From Azorhizobium oxalatiphilum (GTDB taxonomy: Bacteria > Pseudomonadota > Alphaproteobacteria > Rhizobiales > Xanthobacteraceae): a stretch of DNA of 64,000 nt. Location: positions 62,001 through 126,000 of the forward strand of contig NZ_BMCT01000007.1 of NCBI RefSeq assembly GCF_014635325.1, written 5' to 3'. Each line of letters begins with the position of its first letter. Positions within the stretch are counted from its first letter, which is position 1. The position numbers and the translations under genes are program-made. Positions 52,998 through 61,729 of the stretch are shown one piece after another. A model generated the notes under the pieces. That model saw only the letters and a list, made by a program, of their open reading frames with translations, searched no databases and was not told where the DNA came from.

Positions 52998-54356
52998 TCA
53001 GGCGCGGATGGCCGGCGTGCGGCCCGCCTGCTCCCACAGCCGGCGGGAGACGGCCTGCGCGCTGCGGATGACCTCGTCGCCGTCGAACAGGGTCGGCCGG
53101 CCGCCTTCCAGCAGCACGCGCCCGTCCACCACCACCGTGTCCACATTGCCGCCATTGGCGCTGTGGACCACGAGGCCGGGGCCGTCCAGCAGCGGGGCGA
53201 GGTTGGGGGCGTTGGTGTCGAGAAGCACGATGTCCGCCTTCGCGCCTTCCTTCAGCACGCCCACCTCGCCGGCAAGGCCGAGAGAGGCGGCACCATCGTG
53301 GGTGGCCCAGCGCAGCACGTCGTGGGAGGAGACGGTAAAGCCGCAGCCCCGGATGCGGGTGCCGGCGATGGCCATGCGCATGGCCTCGAACATGTCACCG
53401 GACTTGGTGTCGGTGGCGATGGTGATGCGCGCGCCCGCCTGCTCCAGCGCGCGGGTGTGGGCCACGGAGCCGTGCGCCGCATTGCCCACCGGCACATGGG
53501 CCACCACGCCCTTGCGCGCGCCGAACAGGGCCATGTCGGCCTCGCTCATGTGGATGCAGTGGCCGGCGATGAGGCGGGGGCCGAGCAGCCCCACCTCGTC
53601 CATCAGCTCCACCGGGCGCTTGCCGTCACGCGCGGCGACGATCTCCACCTCCATGGGCGACTGGTGGAGATGGGTGTGCAGGATGATGCCGTCCTTGTCC
53701 GCGATCTCCGCCACCTGCCGCAGCAGGCCCGGCGAGCAGGTGTCCGGCGCGTGCGGGCCGAGCACGGGGGTGATGAGGCCGGGGCGGCCGGCATAGGTGG
53801 TGACGACCTCCATGGCCTCGGCCAGCGTGCGTTCGCCGGCGGCGGGATTGGCCTTCCATTCGCGGCGGGCGAGGGCCGCCGTGTCCGCATCCATGATGCG
53901 GCCGCCGACGAAGCTGCGCAGGCCGATCTCTTCCGCCGCCCGCGCGAGGGCTTTCGGGTGGCGATAGAAATCCACCACCGTCGTTGAGCCGAAGCGCAGC
54001 ATCTCATAGAGGCCGAGGCGGGCGAGCAGATAGGTCTCCTCCTCGCCGATCATGTCGCCCTGCGGCACGCCGGGCGTGTAGGCCGGGGCGAAGCCCACGT
54101 CCTCGATCATGCCGCGCACCACCATGATGGGGGTGTGGTTGTGGGTGTTCACCAGCCCCGGCATCGCCAGATGGTGCGATGAGCCCACCGTGCGCGCGGG
54201 TGCATGGGCGGCCTCGACTTCCGCCGCCGGGCCGATGCGGACGATGCGCCCGTCCGTCACCGCGATGGCGATGTCGGAGAGCACGGTGCCTTCCACATCC
54301 AGCACGAGGGCGGCGCGGGCACGCACCAGAAGGTCGCAGGGGATGGGGGCAGTCAT
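52998..54356 (-). CDS. ATZ/TRZ-type metal-dependent amidohydrolase/deaminase
   Basis: This 452-residue member of the cytosine-deaminase-like amidohydrolases (TrzA, AtzA, 8-oxoguanine and S-adenosylhomocysteine deaminase relatives) has HxH in PGLVNTHNHTPI, a Glu/His region in ILHTHLHQSPMEVEI, H in LIAGHCIHMSE and D in TIATDTKSGDMFEAMRMA. Those are the metal and catalytic positions of deaminases. An N-terminal beta domain and a C-terminal QAVSRRLWEQ helix complete it. The start overlaps the GntR stop by 4 bases. It probably deaminates or dechlorinates an N-heterocycle taken up by the neighbouring ABC importer. Confidence 0.85.
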   Translation of the reverse strand: MTAPIPCDLLVRARAALVLDVEGTVLSDIAIAVTDGRIVRIGPAAEVEAAHAPARTVGSSHHLAMPGLVNTHNHTPIMVVRGMIEDVGFAPAYTPGVPQGDMIGEEETYLLARLGLYEMLRFGSTTVVDFYRHPKALARAAEEIGLRSFVGGRIMDADTAALARREWKANPAAGERTLAEAMEVVTTYAGRPGLITPVLGPHAPDTCSPGLLRQVAEIADKDGIILHTHLHQSPMEVEIVAARDGKRPVELMDEVGLLGPRLIAGHCIHMSEADMALFGARKGVVAHVPVGNAAHGSVAHTRALEQAGARITIATDTKSGDMFEAMRMAIAGTRIRGCGFTVSSHDVLRWATHDGAASLGLAGEVGVLKEGAKADIVLLDTNAPNLAPLLDGPGLVVHSANGGNVDTVVVDGRVLLEGGRPTLFDGDEVIRSAQAVSRRLWEQAGRTPAIRA

Positions 54357-55156
54357 TCGGCGGTCTCCGACAGGTTCCCGAGCACGGCGATGCCGGTGAC
54401 GCGGGTATGTTCGGCCAGGGCGGCGGCGAAGCCCTCGGCATCGCGGGCGCGCAGGCGGGTCATGAAGGCTTCATGCTCGGCCAGCGAGGCGTCCCAGCGG
54501 GCATGGTCGTAATTGGCCTGCGCGCGGGCGCGGTAGATCTTGGCGTTCACCGCCGTCCAGGAGGCCAGCAGCACCGGATTGCGCGCGAGGCGGGTGATCT
54601 CGGCATGGATCTCCTGATTCTGCCGGAAATAATCATTCCGCTGCTCAGCATGATGGAAGCGCACCAGATCCGCATGCATGGCCTCCAGCTTCGCCAGTTC
54701 GTCGGCGGTGGCATGGCGGCAGGCGAGGCGGCCGGCGAGGCCGTCCAGCGCCTCCATCAGCTCGAACACGTGGCCGATCTCCTGCCGGTCCACCGGCGTC
54801 ACCACGGGGGTGCGGTGGGGGCGCAGTGCGATCAGCCCCTCGGTGGCCAGCACCTTGAAGGCCTCGCGCAAGGGGGTGCGGGAGACGCCGAAGGTCTCGC
54901 ACAGCATGCGCTCGGGCAGCGGGCTGCCCGGGCGCAGCTCGCCGTCCAGCACCATCTCGCGCAGGCGGGCGAGCAACTGGCCGTGCAGTGAGGCAGTTTG
55001 CAGCGGGCGGCTCGCCTCCTGCGTGGAGAGCTTGAGCCGGGCCGGCTTGAAACGCATGCGGGCCTTGGTCCGGACGGGCTTGGCGGCAGGCTCTTCAAAT
55101 GTGCCCGAAAGCTCGGCGATCCCGGACTCTGACTGTTTTTTGGTCATGTTGCTCAC
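54353..55156 (-). CDS. GntR-family regulator, FadR/FCD subfamily
   Basis: This 267-residue regulator starts at GTG 55156, or ATG 55147 three codons inside. The winged helix covers about 50-115, with LARLREMVLDGELRPGSPLP, SRTPLREAFKVLATEGLI and the wing. The all-helical FCD ligand domain follows, with HVFELMEALDGLAGRLACRH. The N-terminal 50 residues are charged and Lys-rich. It is translationally coupled to the amidohydrolase and divergent from the ABC importer, so it probably regulates both. Confidence 0.87.
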   Translation of the reverse strand: MSNMTKKQSESGIAELSGTFEEPAAKPVRTKARMRFKPARLKLSTQEASRPLQTASLHGQLLARLREMVLDGELRPGSPLPERMLCETFGVSRTPLREAFKVLATEGLIALRPHRTPVVTPVDRQEIGHVFELMEALDGLAGRLACRHATADELAKLEAMHADLVRFHHAEQRNDYFRQNQEIHAEITRLARNPVLLASWTAVNAKIYRARAQANYDHARWDASLAEHEAFMTRLRARDAEGFAAALAEHTRVTGIAVLGNLSETAE

Positions 55157-55291
55157 AAAAGCAGCTTTCCAAGAAAAATTTGTCTGAATATATCATTGAA
55201 AAAACAGGTGAAAACAAAAATCGCATACCGAATGCAACTTCCGCTGACCCGCGCTGTGCGGCCGGCGAAGCGGTCCATCCAGGGGATCTCC

Positions 55292-56308
55292 ATGAAGCGT
55301 TTGCTGTCCCGTCTCGCCGTTGCCCTGGCCGTTGTGGCCGGCACGGCCTCCTTCGCGCAGACCGGCGCGCAGGCCCAGGAGCCGACCATCAAGCTCGGCT
55401 ACGCCAAGTGCGCCCACTGCACCCCGCTCGCGCTGGTGCCGGAATATGCCAAGGGCGCGAAGGTGGAAGCCATCGGCTTCAACACCGGCAATGACGTGCT
55501 CACCGCGCTGCTCTCCAAGAGCATCGACGTGGCGCAGGTCACGTATCTCCATTACGCCACGGCGCTCGACAAGGGCTTCGACGTGGTGGCCATCTCCGGC
55601 CAGGTGGAAGGCGGCTCGCAGATCGTCGTGCAGAACGACCTGCCGCTGAAGGAGAATGACTGGGACGGCCTCAAGGCCCTGATCGCCAAGTACAAGGCCG
55701 ACGGCAAGCCCTTCCGCGTCGCCGCCTCCCGCGGTAATGCGCAGGACATCCACATGCGCGGCGCCCTCGCCAAGCATGGCATCGACGTCAACAAGGACGT
55801 CCAGTTCATCAATATCCCGAACCCGTCCGATCACATCCAGGCGCTGCGTCGTGGCGAGGTGGAGCTGATCTGCACCGTGGAGCCCTTCGCCACCCAGATC
55901 GTGCAGGCCAATGCCGCCAAGCTGTTCGCCTATCCCTATGATCAGGCCGCCGGCAACCTCACCAACCTGATGCTGACCCGCTCCGACGTGGTGGCCGCCA
56001 ACCCCAAGGGCCTGGAAGCGACCGTCAAGGCGATCGTCGACATCAACGGCAAGATCTCCTCCGACAAGGAGATGTGGGTGGGCGTGATCACCAAGGTGAC
56101 GGGCCTCGACAAGGCCATCGCCGAGGGCGCGATCAAGAACCTGTACCCGGACTACTTCATGCGCCGGAAGGAAGCCATCGCCATCGCCTCGATGATGAAG
56201 GACCTGAAGTACATCAACAACGACGTCTCCGCCCAGGTGGAGAAGAACATGAACTACCAGTTCCTTGAGGCTGCCACCGGCAAGCCCAAGACCGAACTGG
56301 GCTACTGA
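55292..56308 (+). CDS. ABC transporter solute-binding protein (SsuA/TauA type)
   Basis: This 338-residue protein starts at ATG 55292 after AGGGGA. The earlier in-frame ATG at 55196 would add 32 residues before the signal. A signal of about 30 residues ends GAQAQ. The mature part has IKLGYAKCAHCTPLALVPEY, VTYLHYATALDKGFDVVAIS and NPSDHIQALRRGEVELICTV, typical of the NMT1/SsuA binding-protein group. Substrate unknown, expected to match the amidohydrolase and the decarboxylase-like enzyme in this cluster. Confidence 0.89.
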   Translation: MKRLLSRLAVALAVVAGTASFAQTGAQAQEPTIKLGYAKCAHCTPLALVPEYAKGAKVEAIGFNTGNDVLTALLSKSIDVAQVTYLHYATALDKGFDVVAISGQVEGGSQIVVQNDLPLKENDWDGLKALIAKYKADGKPFRVAASRGNAQDIHMRGALAKHGIDVNKDVQFINIPNPSDHIQALRRGEVELICTVEPFATQIVQANAAKLFAYPYDQAAGNLTNLMLTRSDVVAANPKGLEATVKAIVDINGKISSDKEMWVGVITKVTGLDKAIAEGAIKNLYPDYFMRRKEAIAIASMMKDLKYINNDVSAQVEKNMNYQFLEAATGKPKTELGY

Positions 56309-56325
56309 GAGCACGAGAGGGAGCC

Positions 56326-57138
56326 ATGGCATCGCTGATGCGGTACGGCAGGCCGGAGCGGTTTATTGTTCCGGTCCTTATTCTGGCCGGGTGGGAGATG
56401 TTCTCCCGCTCCGGCGCCCTGCCGCCGGCGCTGCTGCCGGCTCCCTCGGCCGTGGCCTGGGCCTGGGCCGACTGGATTTTCAACATCGACGGCAACACCC
56501 AGTCCTATGCCGGGCACTGGATCTTCGACGTGATGGCGAGCACCTGGCGCGTGGCGGCAGGCTTCGCCATCGCCACCATCCTGGGTGTCGCGCTCGGCAT
56601 CGCCATCGGCTGGTCGCGGCTCATTGAAGTCACCATCGAGCCGACCCTGCAGATGCTGCGCCCGATCCCGCCGGTGTCGTGGATTCCGCTGGCCATCATC
56701 TGGTTCGGCATCGCCGACAAGCCGGCCATCTTCCTGGTCTTCCTCGGCGCCTTCTTCCCGATCCTGATCAACACCATCCACGGCGTGAAGACGGTGGATC
56801 GCAACCTGATCCGCGCCGGCGCCATGGTGGGCGGCGGCCAGCATCAGCTGCTGCGCTTCATCGTGCTGCCCGCCGCCATGCCCTCCATCTTCGCCGGCCT
56901 GCGCATCTCCATCGGCTCGGCCTGGATGCTCACCGTGACCGCCGAAATGGTGGCGGTGAAGAGCGGCGTCGGCTACGTGCTGTGGGACAGCTACTACTTC
57001 CTGCGCTACGACATCGTGATCGCCGCCATGGCCTCCATCGGCCTGCTGGGCTATCTGAGCGACCTGCTCATCCGCATGATTTCCGCCCGCGTCCTGCGCT
57101 GGCAGCAGGGCACGACCCTCAGCGGTTCGGAGGGCTGA
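56326..57138 (+). CDS. ABC transporter permease (SsuC/TauC type)
   Basis: This 270-residue permease has six helices. LRPIPPVSWIPLAIIWFGI and the EAA loop GAMVGGGQHQLLRFIVLPAA are characteristic of the nitrate/sulfonate/taurine importer family. It lies 17 bp after the binding protein and 3 bp before the ATPase gene. Confidence 0.92.
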   Translation: MASLMRYGRPERFIVPVLILAGWEMFSRSGALPPALLPAPSAVAWAWADWIFNIDGNTQSYAGHWIFDVMASTWRVAAGFAIATILGVALGIAIGWSRLIEVTIEPTLQMLRPIPPVSWIPLAIIWFGIADKPAIFLVFLGAFFPILINTIHGVKTVDRNLIRAGAMVGGGQHQLLRFIVLPAAMPSIFAGLRISIGSAWMLTVTAEMVAVKSGVGYVLWDSYYFLRYDIVIAAMASIGLLGYLSDLLIRMISARVLRWQQGTTLSGSEG

Positions 57139-57141
57139 GCC

Positions 57142-57909
57142 ATGGCGACCATCGAGATTTCCGGCGTCTCCAAGATCTTCAAGGACGCCAAGCGCAAGAG
57201 CGACGTCACGGCTTTGTCCAATGTGGACGTCACCGTGAAGAAGAACGAGTTCCTGTGCCTGCTCGGCCCCTCCGGCTGCGGCAAGTCCACGTTGCTCAAC
57301 ATGATCGCCGGCTTCGACAAGCCGACGGCCGGCACCGTGAAGGTAGACGGGCAGGTGGTCGAGGCGCCCGGTTCCGATCGCGGCGTGGTCTTCCAGCAGG
57401 CCAACCTCATGCCGTGGCTGCCGGTGTGGGAGAACGTGGCCTTCCACCTGAAGATGCGCGGCGCCATGAAGGCCGAGCGCCGGGAGAAGGCGCAGCTCTA
57501 TATCAACATGGTGGGCCTCACCGGCTTCGAGAACCATTTCCCCTCGGAGCTGTCCGGCGGCATGAACCAGCGCGTCGGCATCGCCCGAGCGCTGCTCATG
57601 AACCCCGGCGTCATCCTCATGGACGAGCCGTTCGGCGCGCTCGATGAGCAGACGCGCATGGACATGCAGAACGAGCTGGTGCGCATCTGGGAAGAGCACA
57701 AGGGCACCATCGTCTTCGTGACCCACGGCATCGACGAGGCGCTGACGCTGGGCACCCACGTGGCGGTCATGTCGGCCCGCCCCGGCCGCATCGCCGAGCT
57801 GATCCATCTGGATCTGCCGCGCCCGCGCGACATCACCTCCCCGCGCTTCAACGATGTGAAGCGCCACATCCTCGACCTGCTGCGCCCCAGCGGCGCCGCC
57901 CACGGCTGA
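57142..57909 (+). CDS. ABC transporter ATP-binding protein (SsuB/TauB type)
   Basis: This 255-residue ATPase has Walker A GPSGCGKST, Q-loop GVVFQQANLMPWLPVWEN, signature LSGGMNQRVGIARAL and Walker B VILMDEPFGALDEQTR, then THGIDEALTLGTHVAV. It closely matches the SsuB group and ends the ABC operon; a hairpin follows the stop. Confidence 0.92.
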   Translation: MATIEISGVSKIFKDAKRKSDVTALSNVDVTVKKNEFLCLLGPSGCGKSTLLNMIAGFDKPTAGTVKVDGQVVEAPGSDRGVVFQQANLMPWLPVWENVAFHLKMRGAMKAERREKAQLYINMVGLTGFENHFPSELSGGMNQRVGIARALLMNPGVILMDEPFGALDEQTRMDMQNELVRIWEEHKGTIVFVTHGIDEALTLGTHVAVMSARPGRIAELIHLDLPRPRDITSPRFNDVKRHILDLLRPSGAAHG

Positions 57910-57915
57910 TCGCGC

Positions 57916-57936
57916 CCGCCGTCTTCAGGACGGCGG
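57916..57936 (+). terminator. Small hairpin after the ABC ATPase gene
   Basis: CCGCCGTC and GACGGCGG pair around TTCAG, 6 bp after the stop. No T-run follows, so it may attenuate rather than end transcription into 58028. Confidence 0.45.
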
Positions 57937-58027
57937 ACGCTCATCTCGCTTCCCGTTTCATCGCCCTCCCAAGGGGCGCAGCGCTGCTGCGCGCCCTTGC
58001 GAGACGGCGCAGGACATCAGGCTCATC

Positions 58028-58753
58028 ATGACCAAGCGCGTTCTTCTCGGCATGCTCACCCCGTCCTCCAACACCGTGCTGGAGCCGGTGACGCAGGCCA
58101 TGGTCGCCGGCCTGCCCGAGGTCTCCGCCCATTTCGGCCGCTTCAAGGTGACGGAGATCGCCCTCTCCGACACCGCCCTCAAGCAGTTCGACGACACCGA
58201 AATCCTGCGCGCGGCGGAACTCCTCGCCCACGCCAAGGTGGACGTCATCTCCTGGAACGGCACCTCCTCCGGCTGGCTGGGCTTTGAGTCCGACGAGCGC
58301 CTGTGCGAGCGCATCACCGCCGCCACCGGCATCAAGGCCAACACCTCCATGCTGGCGCTGAACGAGGTTCTGGCCGCCAAGAAGGTGAAGAGCCTCGGCC
58401 ACGTCTCGCCCTATCTCGACGACGTGCAGGCCCGCGTGGTGGCCAATTACGAGAAGCTGGGCCATGCCTGCTGCGGCGACCGGCACCTCGGCCTGCAGGA
58501 CAATTTCTCCTTCTCCGAAGTGACGTCTGAGCAGCTGATCAGCATGACCCGTGAAGTTGCGACCTCGAAGCCGGAAGCCATCGCGGTCATCTGCACCAAT
58601 CTGCGCGCGGCGCCGCTGGTGGAAAAGCTGGAGGCCGAGACCGGCATTCCGATCTATGACACCATTGCCACCTCGGTGTGGAAGAGCCTGAAGATGGCCG
58701 GCGTGGACACCACCCGCGTCACCGGCTGGGGCTCGCTGTTCCGCGAGCTGTGA
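58028..58753 (+). CDS. Arylmalonate-decarboxylase-like / maleate isomerase family protein
   Basis: This 241-residue protein has the Asp/Glu racemase fold. The maleate isomerase/racemase branch uses two cysteines. Here the first position is the glycine of NGTSSG (G78, T79, S80), while the second cysteine is kept as C189 in VICTNLRAAP, and Y129 lies in SPYLDDV. This single-Cys Gly-Thr-Ser/Tyr arrangement is the active-site pattern of arylmalonate decarboxylase. A decarboxylase or single-Cys isomerase is therefore more likely than a two-base racemase. It is cotranscribed downstream of the importer with two dehydrogenase-type genes. Confidence 0.8.
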   Translation: MTKRVLLGMLTPSSNTVLEPVTQAMVAGLPEVSAHFGRFKVTEIALSDTALKQFDDTEILRAAELLAHAKVDVISWNGTSSGWLGFESDERLCERITAATGIKANTSMLALNEVLAAKKVKSLGHVSPYLDDVQARVVANYEKLGHACCGDRHLGLQDNFSFSEVTSEQLISMTREVATSKPEAIAVICTNLRAAPLVEKLEAETGIPIYDTIATSVWKSLKMAGVDTTRVTGWGSLFREL

Positions 58754-58774
58754 GCGACAAGGGGGCAGGCTGAG

Positions 58775-59764
58775 ATGACCGTCCTTCTCACCGGCGCATC
58801 CGGCTTCATGGGGCTCGCCATCAGCGAGGCCCTGCTGGCGCGGGGCGAGCATGTGGTGGGCTTCGATCTCGCCTGTCCGCCGGATGCCGCGCGGCGTGCC
58901 TTCGCGGGCCTGCCGGGCCGCTTCGAGACCATCGCCGGCGACATGCGCGATGCGGATGCGGTCCATCGGGCGGTGGCGGAGAGCGGGGCGGGGCGCATCA
59001 TCCACCTCGCCGCCGTCACGGCGGATGCCAATCGCGAGCGGCGCGACCCGGGCTCGGTGTTCGCGGTCAATCTGTGCGGCACGCTCAATATCATCGCGGC
59101 TGCGCGCGCGGCTGGCGTGGGCCGTATCGTCCACATGAGCTCCGGCTCGGTCTATGGCGCCTCGGGCCGTCTGCGTACGCTGCTGCGCGAGGACGACACG
59201 CTGCTCCGGCCGGAGGGGCTTTACGGCATCTCCAAGCAGGCGTCGGAGGCATCCGCCCTGCGGCTCGCGGCGCTGCATGATCTCGATCTGGTGGTGGGGC
59301 GGCTGGGCACCTGCTTCGGGCCGTGGGAATATGCGACCGCCGCCCGCGATACGCCAAGTGCGCCCTTGCAGGTGCTGCTCGGCGCCATGCGCGGCGAGGA
59401 GGTGGCGCTGGCCCGCCCCCACTGGCGCGATTTCCTCTATTCCCGCGACGGCGCGGCGGCGACCCTGGCGCTGCTCGATGCGCAATTCCTGCGGCACAAG
59501 GTCTATAACCTCGCCGCCGGCTTCGTCTGGTCGCTGGAGGGCTTCTGTGCCGCGCTGGCCGAGCGCCGCAAGGGGTTCGCCTTCCGCATGGCGGCGCCGG
59601 GCAACATCGCCTTCTATGCCGATTACGACCGTGCCGCCATGGACGCGGCCCGCCTCAAGGCCGACACCGGCTTCGCCCCCCGCTTCGATCTCGATGCGGC
59701 GCTGGACGATTATTTGCCGTGGTTCGAGACCAATGCCGATCTCTTCCTCTCAGCGAAGGCCTGA
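58775..59764 (+). CDS. NAD-dependent epimerase/dehydratase family protein
   Basis: This 329-residue extended SDR has the Rossmann motif TGASGFMGLAISEAL, VVGFDLACPPD as the adenosine-binding strand, and YGISKQASE carrying the catalytic YxxxK. The serine is in HMSSGSVYGASG. The length and the absence of a sugar-nucleotide signature recall uronate or erythronate dehydrogenases rather than UDP-sugar epimerases, but that is only resemblance. It starts 21 bp after the decarboxylase-like gene and 3 bp before the SDR. Confidence 0.82.
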   Translation: MTVLLTGASGFMGLAISEALLARGEHVVGFDLACPPDAARRAFAGLPGRFETIAGDMRDADAVHRAVAESGAGRIIHLAAVTADANRERRDPGSVFAVNLCGTLNIIAAARAAGVGRIVHMSSGSVYGASGRLRTLLREDDTLLRPEGLYGISKQASEASALRLAALHDLDLVVGRLGTCFGPWEYATAARDTPSAPLQVLLGAMRGEEVALARPHWRDFLYSRDGAAATLALLDAQFLRHKVYNLAAGFVWSLEGFCAALAERRKGFAFRMAAPGNIAFYADYDRAAMDAARLKADTGFAPRFDLDAALDDYLPWFETNADLFLSAKA

Positions 59765-59767
59765 CTG

Positions 59768-60556
59768 ATGCTCTCTCCCGACGCGCGGCGCCTCGACAAG
59801 CGCGTGGCCATTGTCACCGGCGGCGCCTCCGGCATCGGCCGGGCCATCTGCCGCCTGTTCGCCGCCCATGGCGCTCTTGTGGTGGTGGCCGATGTCACTG
59901 AGCAGGCGATCGAGGGCGGCGAGTCCACGGTGCCGCTCATCACCGCCGAGGGCGGCACGGCCATCTTCCAGCACTGCGATATCTCGGACAGTGCGCAGGT
60001 GGATGCCCTGATCGCCCGCACGGTGGCCGAGTTCGGCGCGCTGGACGTGATCGTCAACAATGCCTGCATCCGCCATCCCCGCCCGCTCATGGAGCTGGCG
60101 GAGGCGGACTGGAAGCGGGTGCTGGATGTGAATCTGACCGGCGTGTTCCTGTGCTGTCAGGCGGCGGTTCGCCAAATGCTCACGCAGGAACCGCGCGACG
60201 AGGTGCGCGGGCGCATCGTGAACCTGTCGTCCCAGCACGGCATGATCGCGGCGCCGGGCGATCTCGCCTATGGCACCACCAAGGCGGCCATCGCCTACAT
60301 GACCCGCCAGATTGCCTCCGATTATGCGAAGGACGGCATCGTCTGCAATGCGGTCGCGCCGGGCAAGATCGTCACCGGGCAGGGCGGTCGCCTGCTGGAC
60401 GAGGACGTGCTGGACCGCGCCCGCCGCCGCACGCCGTGGCCGCGGTTCGGCAAGCCGGACGACGTGGCGCGGGGCGCGCTGTATCTCGCCAGCGACGACG
60501 CCAGCTTCGTCACCGGCGTCAATCTGATGGTGGATGGCGGCTGGATGGCCGCCTGA
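59768..60556 (+). CDS. SDR-family NAD(P)-dependent oxidoreductase
   Basis: This 262-residue classical SDR has GGASGIG in the NAD(P) loop, NNAC in VIVNNACIRHPRP, and catalytic SSQHGM and AYGTTKAAI (YxxxK present). The end ASFVTGVNLMVDGGWM is standard. It is last in the operon, 3 bp after the epimerase-like gene, so its substrate should be an intermediate of the same pathway. Specificity unknown. Confidence 0.88.
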   Translation: MLSPDARRLDKRVAIVTGGASGIGRAICRLFAAHGALVVVADVTEQAIEGGESTVPLITAEGGTAIFQHCDISDSAQVDALIARTVAEFGALDVIVNNACIRHPRPLMELAEADWKRVLDVNLTGVFLCCQAAVRQMLTQEPRDEVRGRIVNLSSQHGMIAAPGDLAYGTTKAAIAYMTRQIASDYAKDGIVCNAVAPGKIVTGQGGRLLDEDVLDRARRRTPWPRFGKPDDVARGALYLASDDASFVTGVNLMVDGGWMAA

Positions 60557-60578
60557 ACGTTCAGGGTTGATCCGCCGC

Positions 60579-60734
60579 TCAGCGCGAGGGCGGGTCCACC
60601 TTCACGCCATTGGGGCCGACCTGGATCTGCAGGGAGTTCTTCTTCTCCTCCTGCGCCTGATAGGTCTGATAGGCAAAGAAGCCGCCGCCCACCACGAGAA
60701 CGGCGATGATGGCGTAGAGCGCATTGCGGCTCAT
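60579..60734 (-). CDS. Small membrane-anchored protein (51 residues)
   Basis: The frame MSRNALYAI...VDPPSR encodes 51 residues. An N-terminal membrane segment (LYAIIAVLVVGGGFFAYQTY, about 6-25) is followed by a charged QEEKK linker and IQVGPNGVKVD, a short beta-like tail. A perfect GGAGGT precedes the ATG. It resembles small conserved proteins of Rhizobiales by general look, but I cannot name it. It is convergent with the SDR and divergent from the deoxyribosyltransferase-like gene. Confidence 0.65.
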   Translation of the reverse strand: MSRNALYAIIAVLVVGGGFFAYQTYQAQEEKKNSLQIQVGPNGVKVDPPSR

Positions 60735-60895
60735 GGAACTTACCTCCGTTGATCCTGCACCATCAACGCAAGCTCGGCCTTGAGGTTCCCGCGCGGGCGG
60801 CGCTGTTTTTACCGTGCCCGGCGCAAGGTTAACGGCCCCGGTTGCCCCCGTGCGTCCGCCTGCGGCATAAGGCGGGGGAAACGGAGGCGGGAAGC

Positions 60896-61459
60896 GTGAC
60901 GCGTGTTTATCTGGCCGGACCAGAGGTGTTTCGTCCCGATGCGGTGGCCGAGGGTGAACGCCTGCGCGCCTTGTGCGAAGCGCGCGGCCTTGCCGCCATC
61001 TATCCGCTGGACGGCGGCCTGCCTGCCGACACCGCCCACGACATCCGTGGCCGCTGCATCGACGGCATCACCAAAGCGGACGTGGTGGTGGCAAACATCT
61101 CGCCCTTCCGGGGCGCCCATATGGATCCCGGCACGGCGTTCGAGATCGGCTATGCGGAGGCCAAGGGCGTGCCGGTCTTCCTGTGGTCGGCCGATCCCCG
61201 CCCCATGAGCGTGCGCATCCCCGGCACGCCGGGCGAGGGCGGCCTCAGGGATGCGCAGGGCCATCTGATCGAGGATTTCGGCGAAGCCGAGAACCTGATG
61301 ATCTCGCCCCCCGGCCAGAAGGTATGGCCCTCGCCGGAGGAGGCCATCGCCGCCGCCGCGCGCCACGTGGATCTCTCCGAAAACCGCAGCATGGGGCTGG
61401 TGTCGAAAATCCTCATCGCCTGGGCCATCGCCATGCTGGCGGGCTGGCTGTTCTGGTGA
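60896..61459 (+). CDS. Nucleoside 2-deoxyribosyltransferase-like protein with C-terminal membrane anchor
   Basis: This 187-residue protein starts at GTG 60896, with GGAGG 8 bases upstream. The NDT fold is visible in RVYLAGPEVFRPDA, ADVVVANISPFRG and DPGTAFEIGYAEAKGVPV. E83, in the GTAFEIG motif, is the nucleophile position of the family. The last 20 or so residues (GLVSKILIAWAIAMLAGWLF) form a membrane helix, an unusual addition. An upstream in-frame ATG at 60842 lacks a ribosome site. It could process nucleosides or nucleotides at the membrane; the real substrate is unknown. Confidence 0.8.
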   Translation: MTRVYLAGPEVFRPDAVAEGERLRALCEARGLAAIYPLDGGLPADTAHDIRGRCIDGITKADVVVANISPFRGAHMDPGTAFEIGYAEAKGVPVFLWSADPRPMSVRIPGTPGEGGLRDAQGHLIEDFGEAENLMISPPGQKVWPSPEEAIAAAARHVDLSENRSMGLVSKILIAWAIAMLAGWLFW

Positions 61460-61505
61460 GCCGGCGGATGGGCATTCGGGGATCAACTGCGCTGAAACCC
61501 TAGAT

Positions 61506-61712
61506 CGTCATGCCCGGGCTTGACCCCAAAGTCGGATATTTCCGACTTTGGCTTCCAATATCCGGAAGTCGGAATCATCCGACTTCCGGGCATCCACGTC
61601 GGGCCGACCGTGGCCGCTACCAAGGCAGAGATTTGCCCTCGCCGTTCGCGAGAACGTCTGCCGCCTGCCAGGCCGCACCACGTGGATCCCCGGGTCAAGC
61701 CCGGGGATGACG
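61506..61712. repeat. Paired palindromic repeat, family B, copy 3, with nested twin hairpins
   Basis: The left unit CGTCATGCCCGGGCTTGACC (61506-61525) is split from its other half (GGGCATCCACG, from 61588) by two perfect hairpins with 11-bp arms and 4-base loops. They are CCAAAGTCGGA-TATT-complement (61526-61551) and CGGAAGTCGGA-ATCA-complement (61563-61588). The right unit (61681-61712) is intact. It fills the gap between the deoxyribosyltransferase-like gene and the TPP enzyme. Confidence 0.82.
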
Positions 61713-61729
61713 AATTGCTGTGCGCCCGC

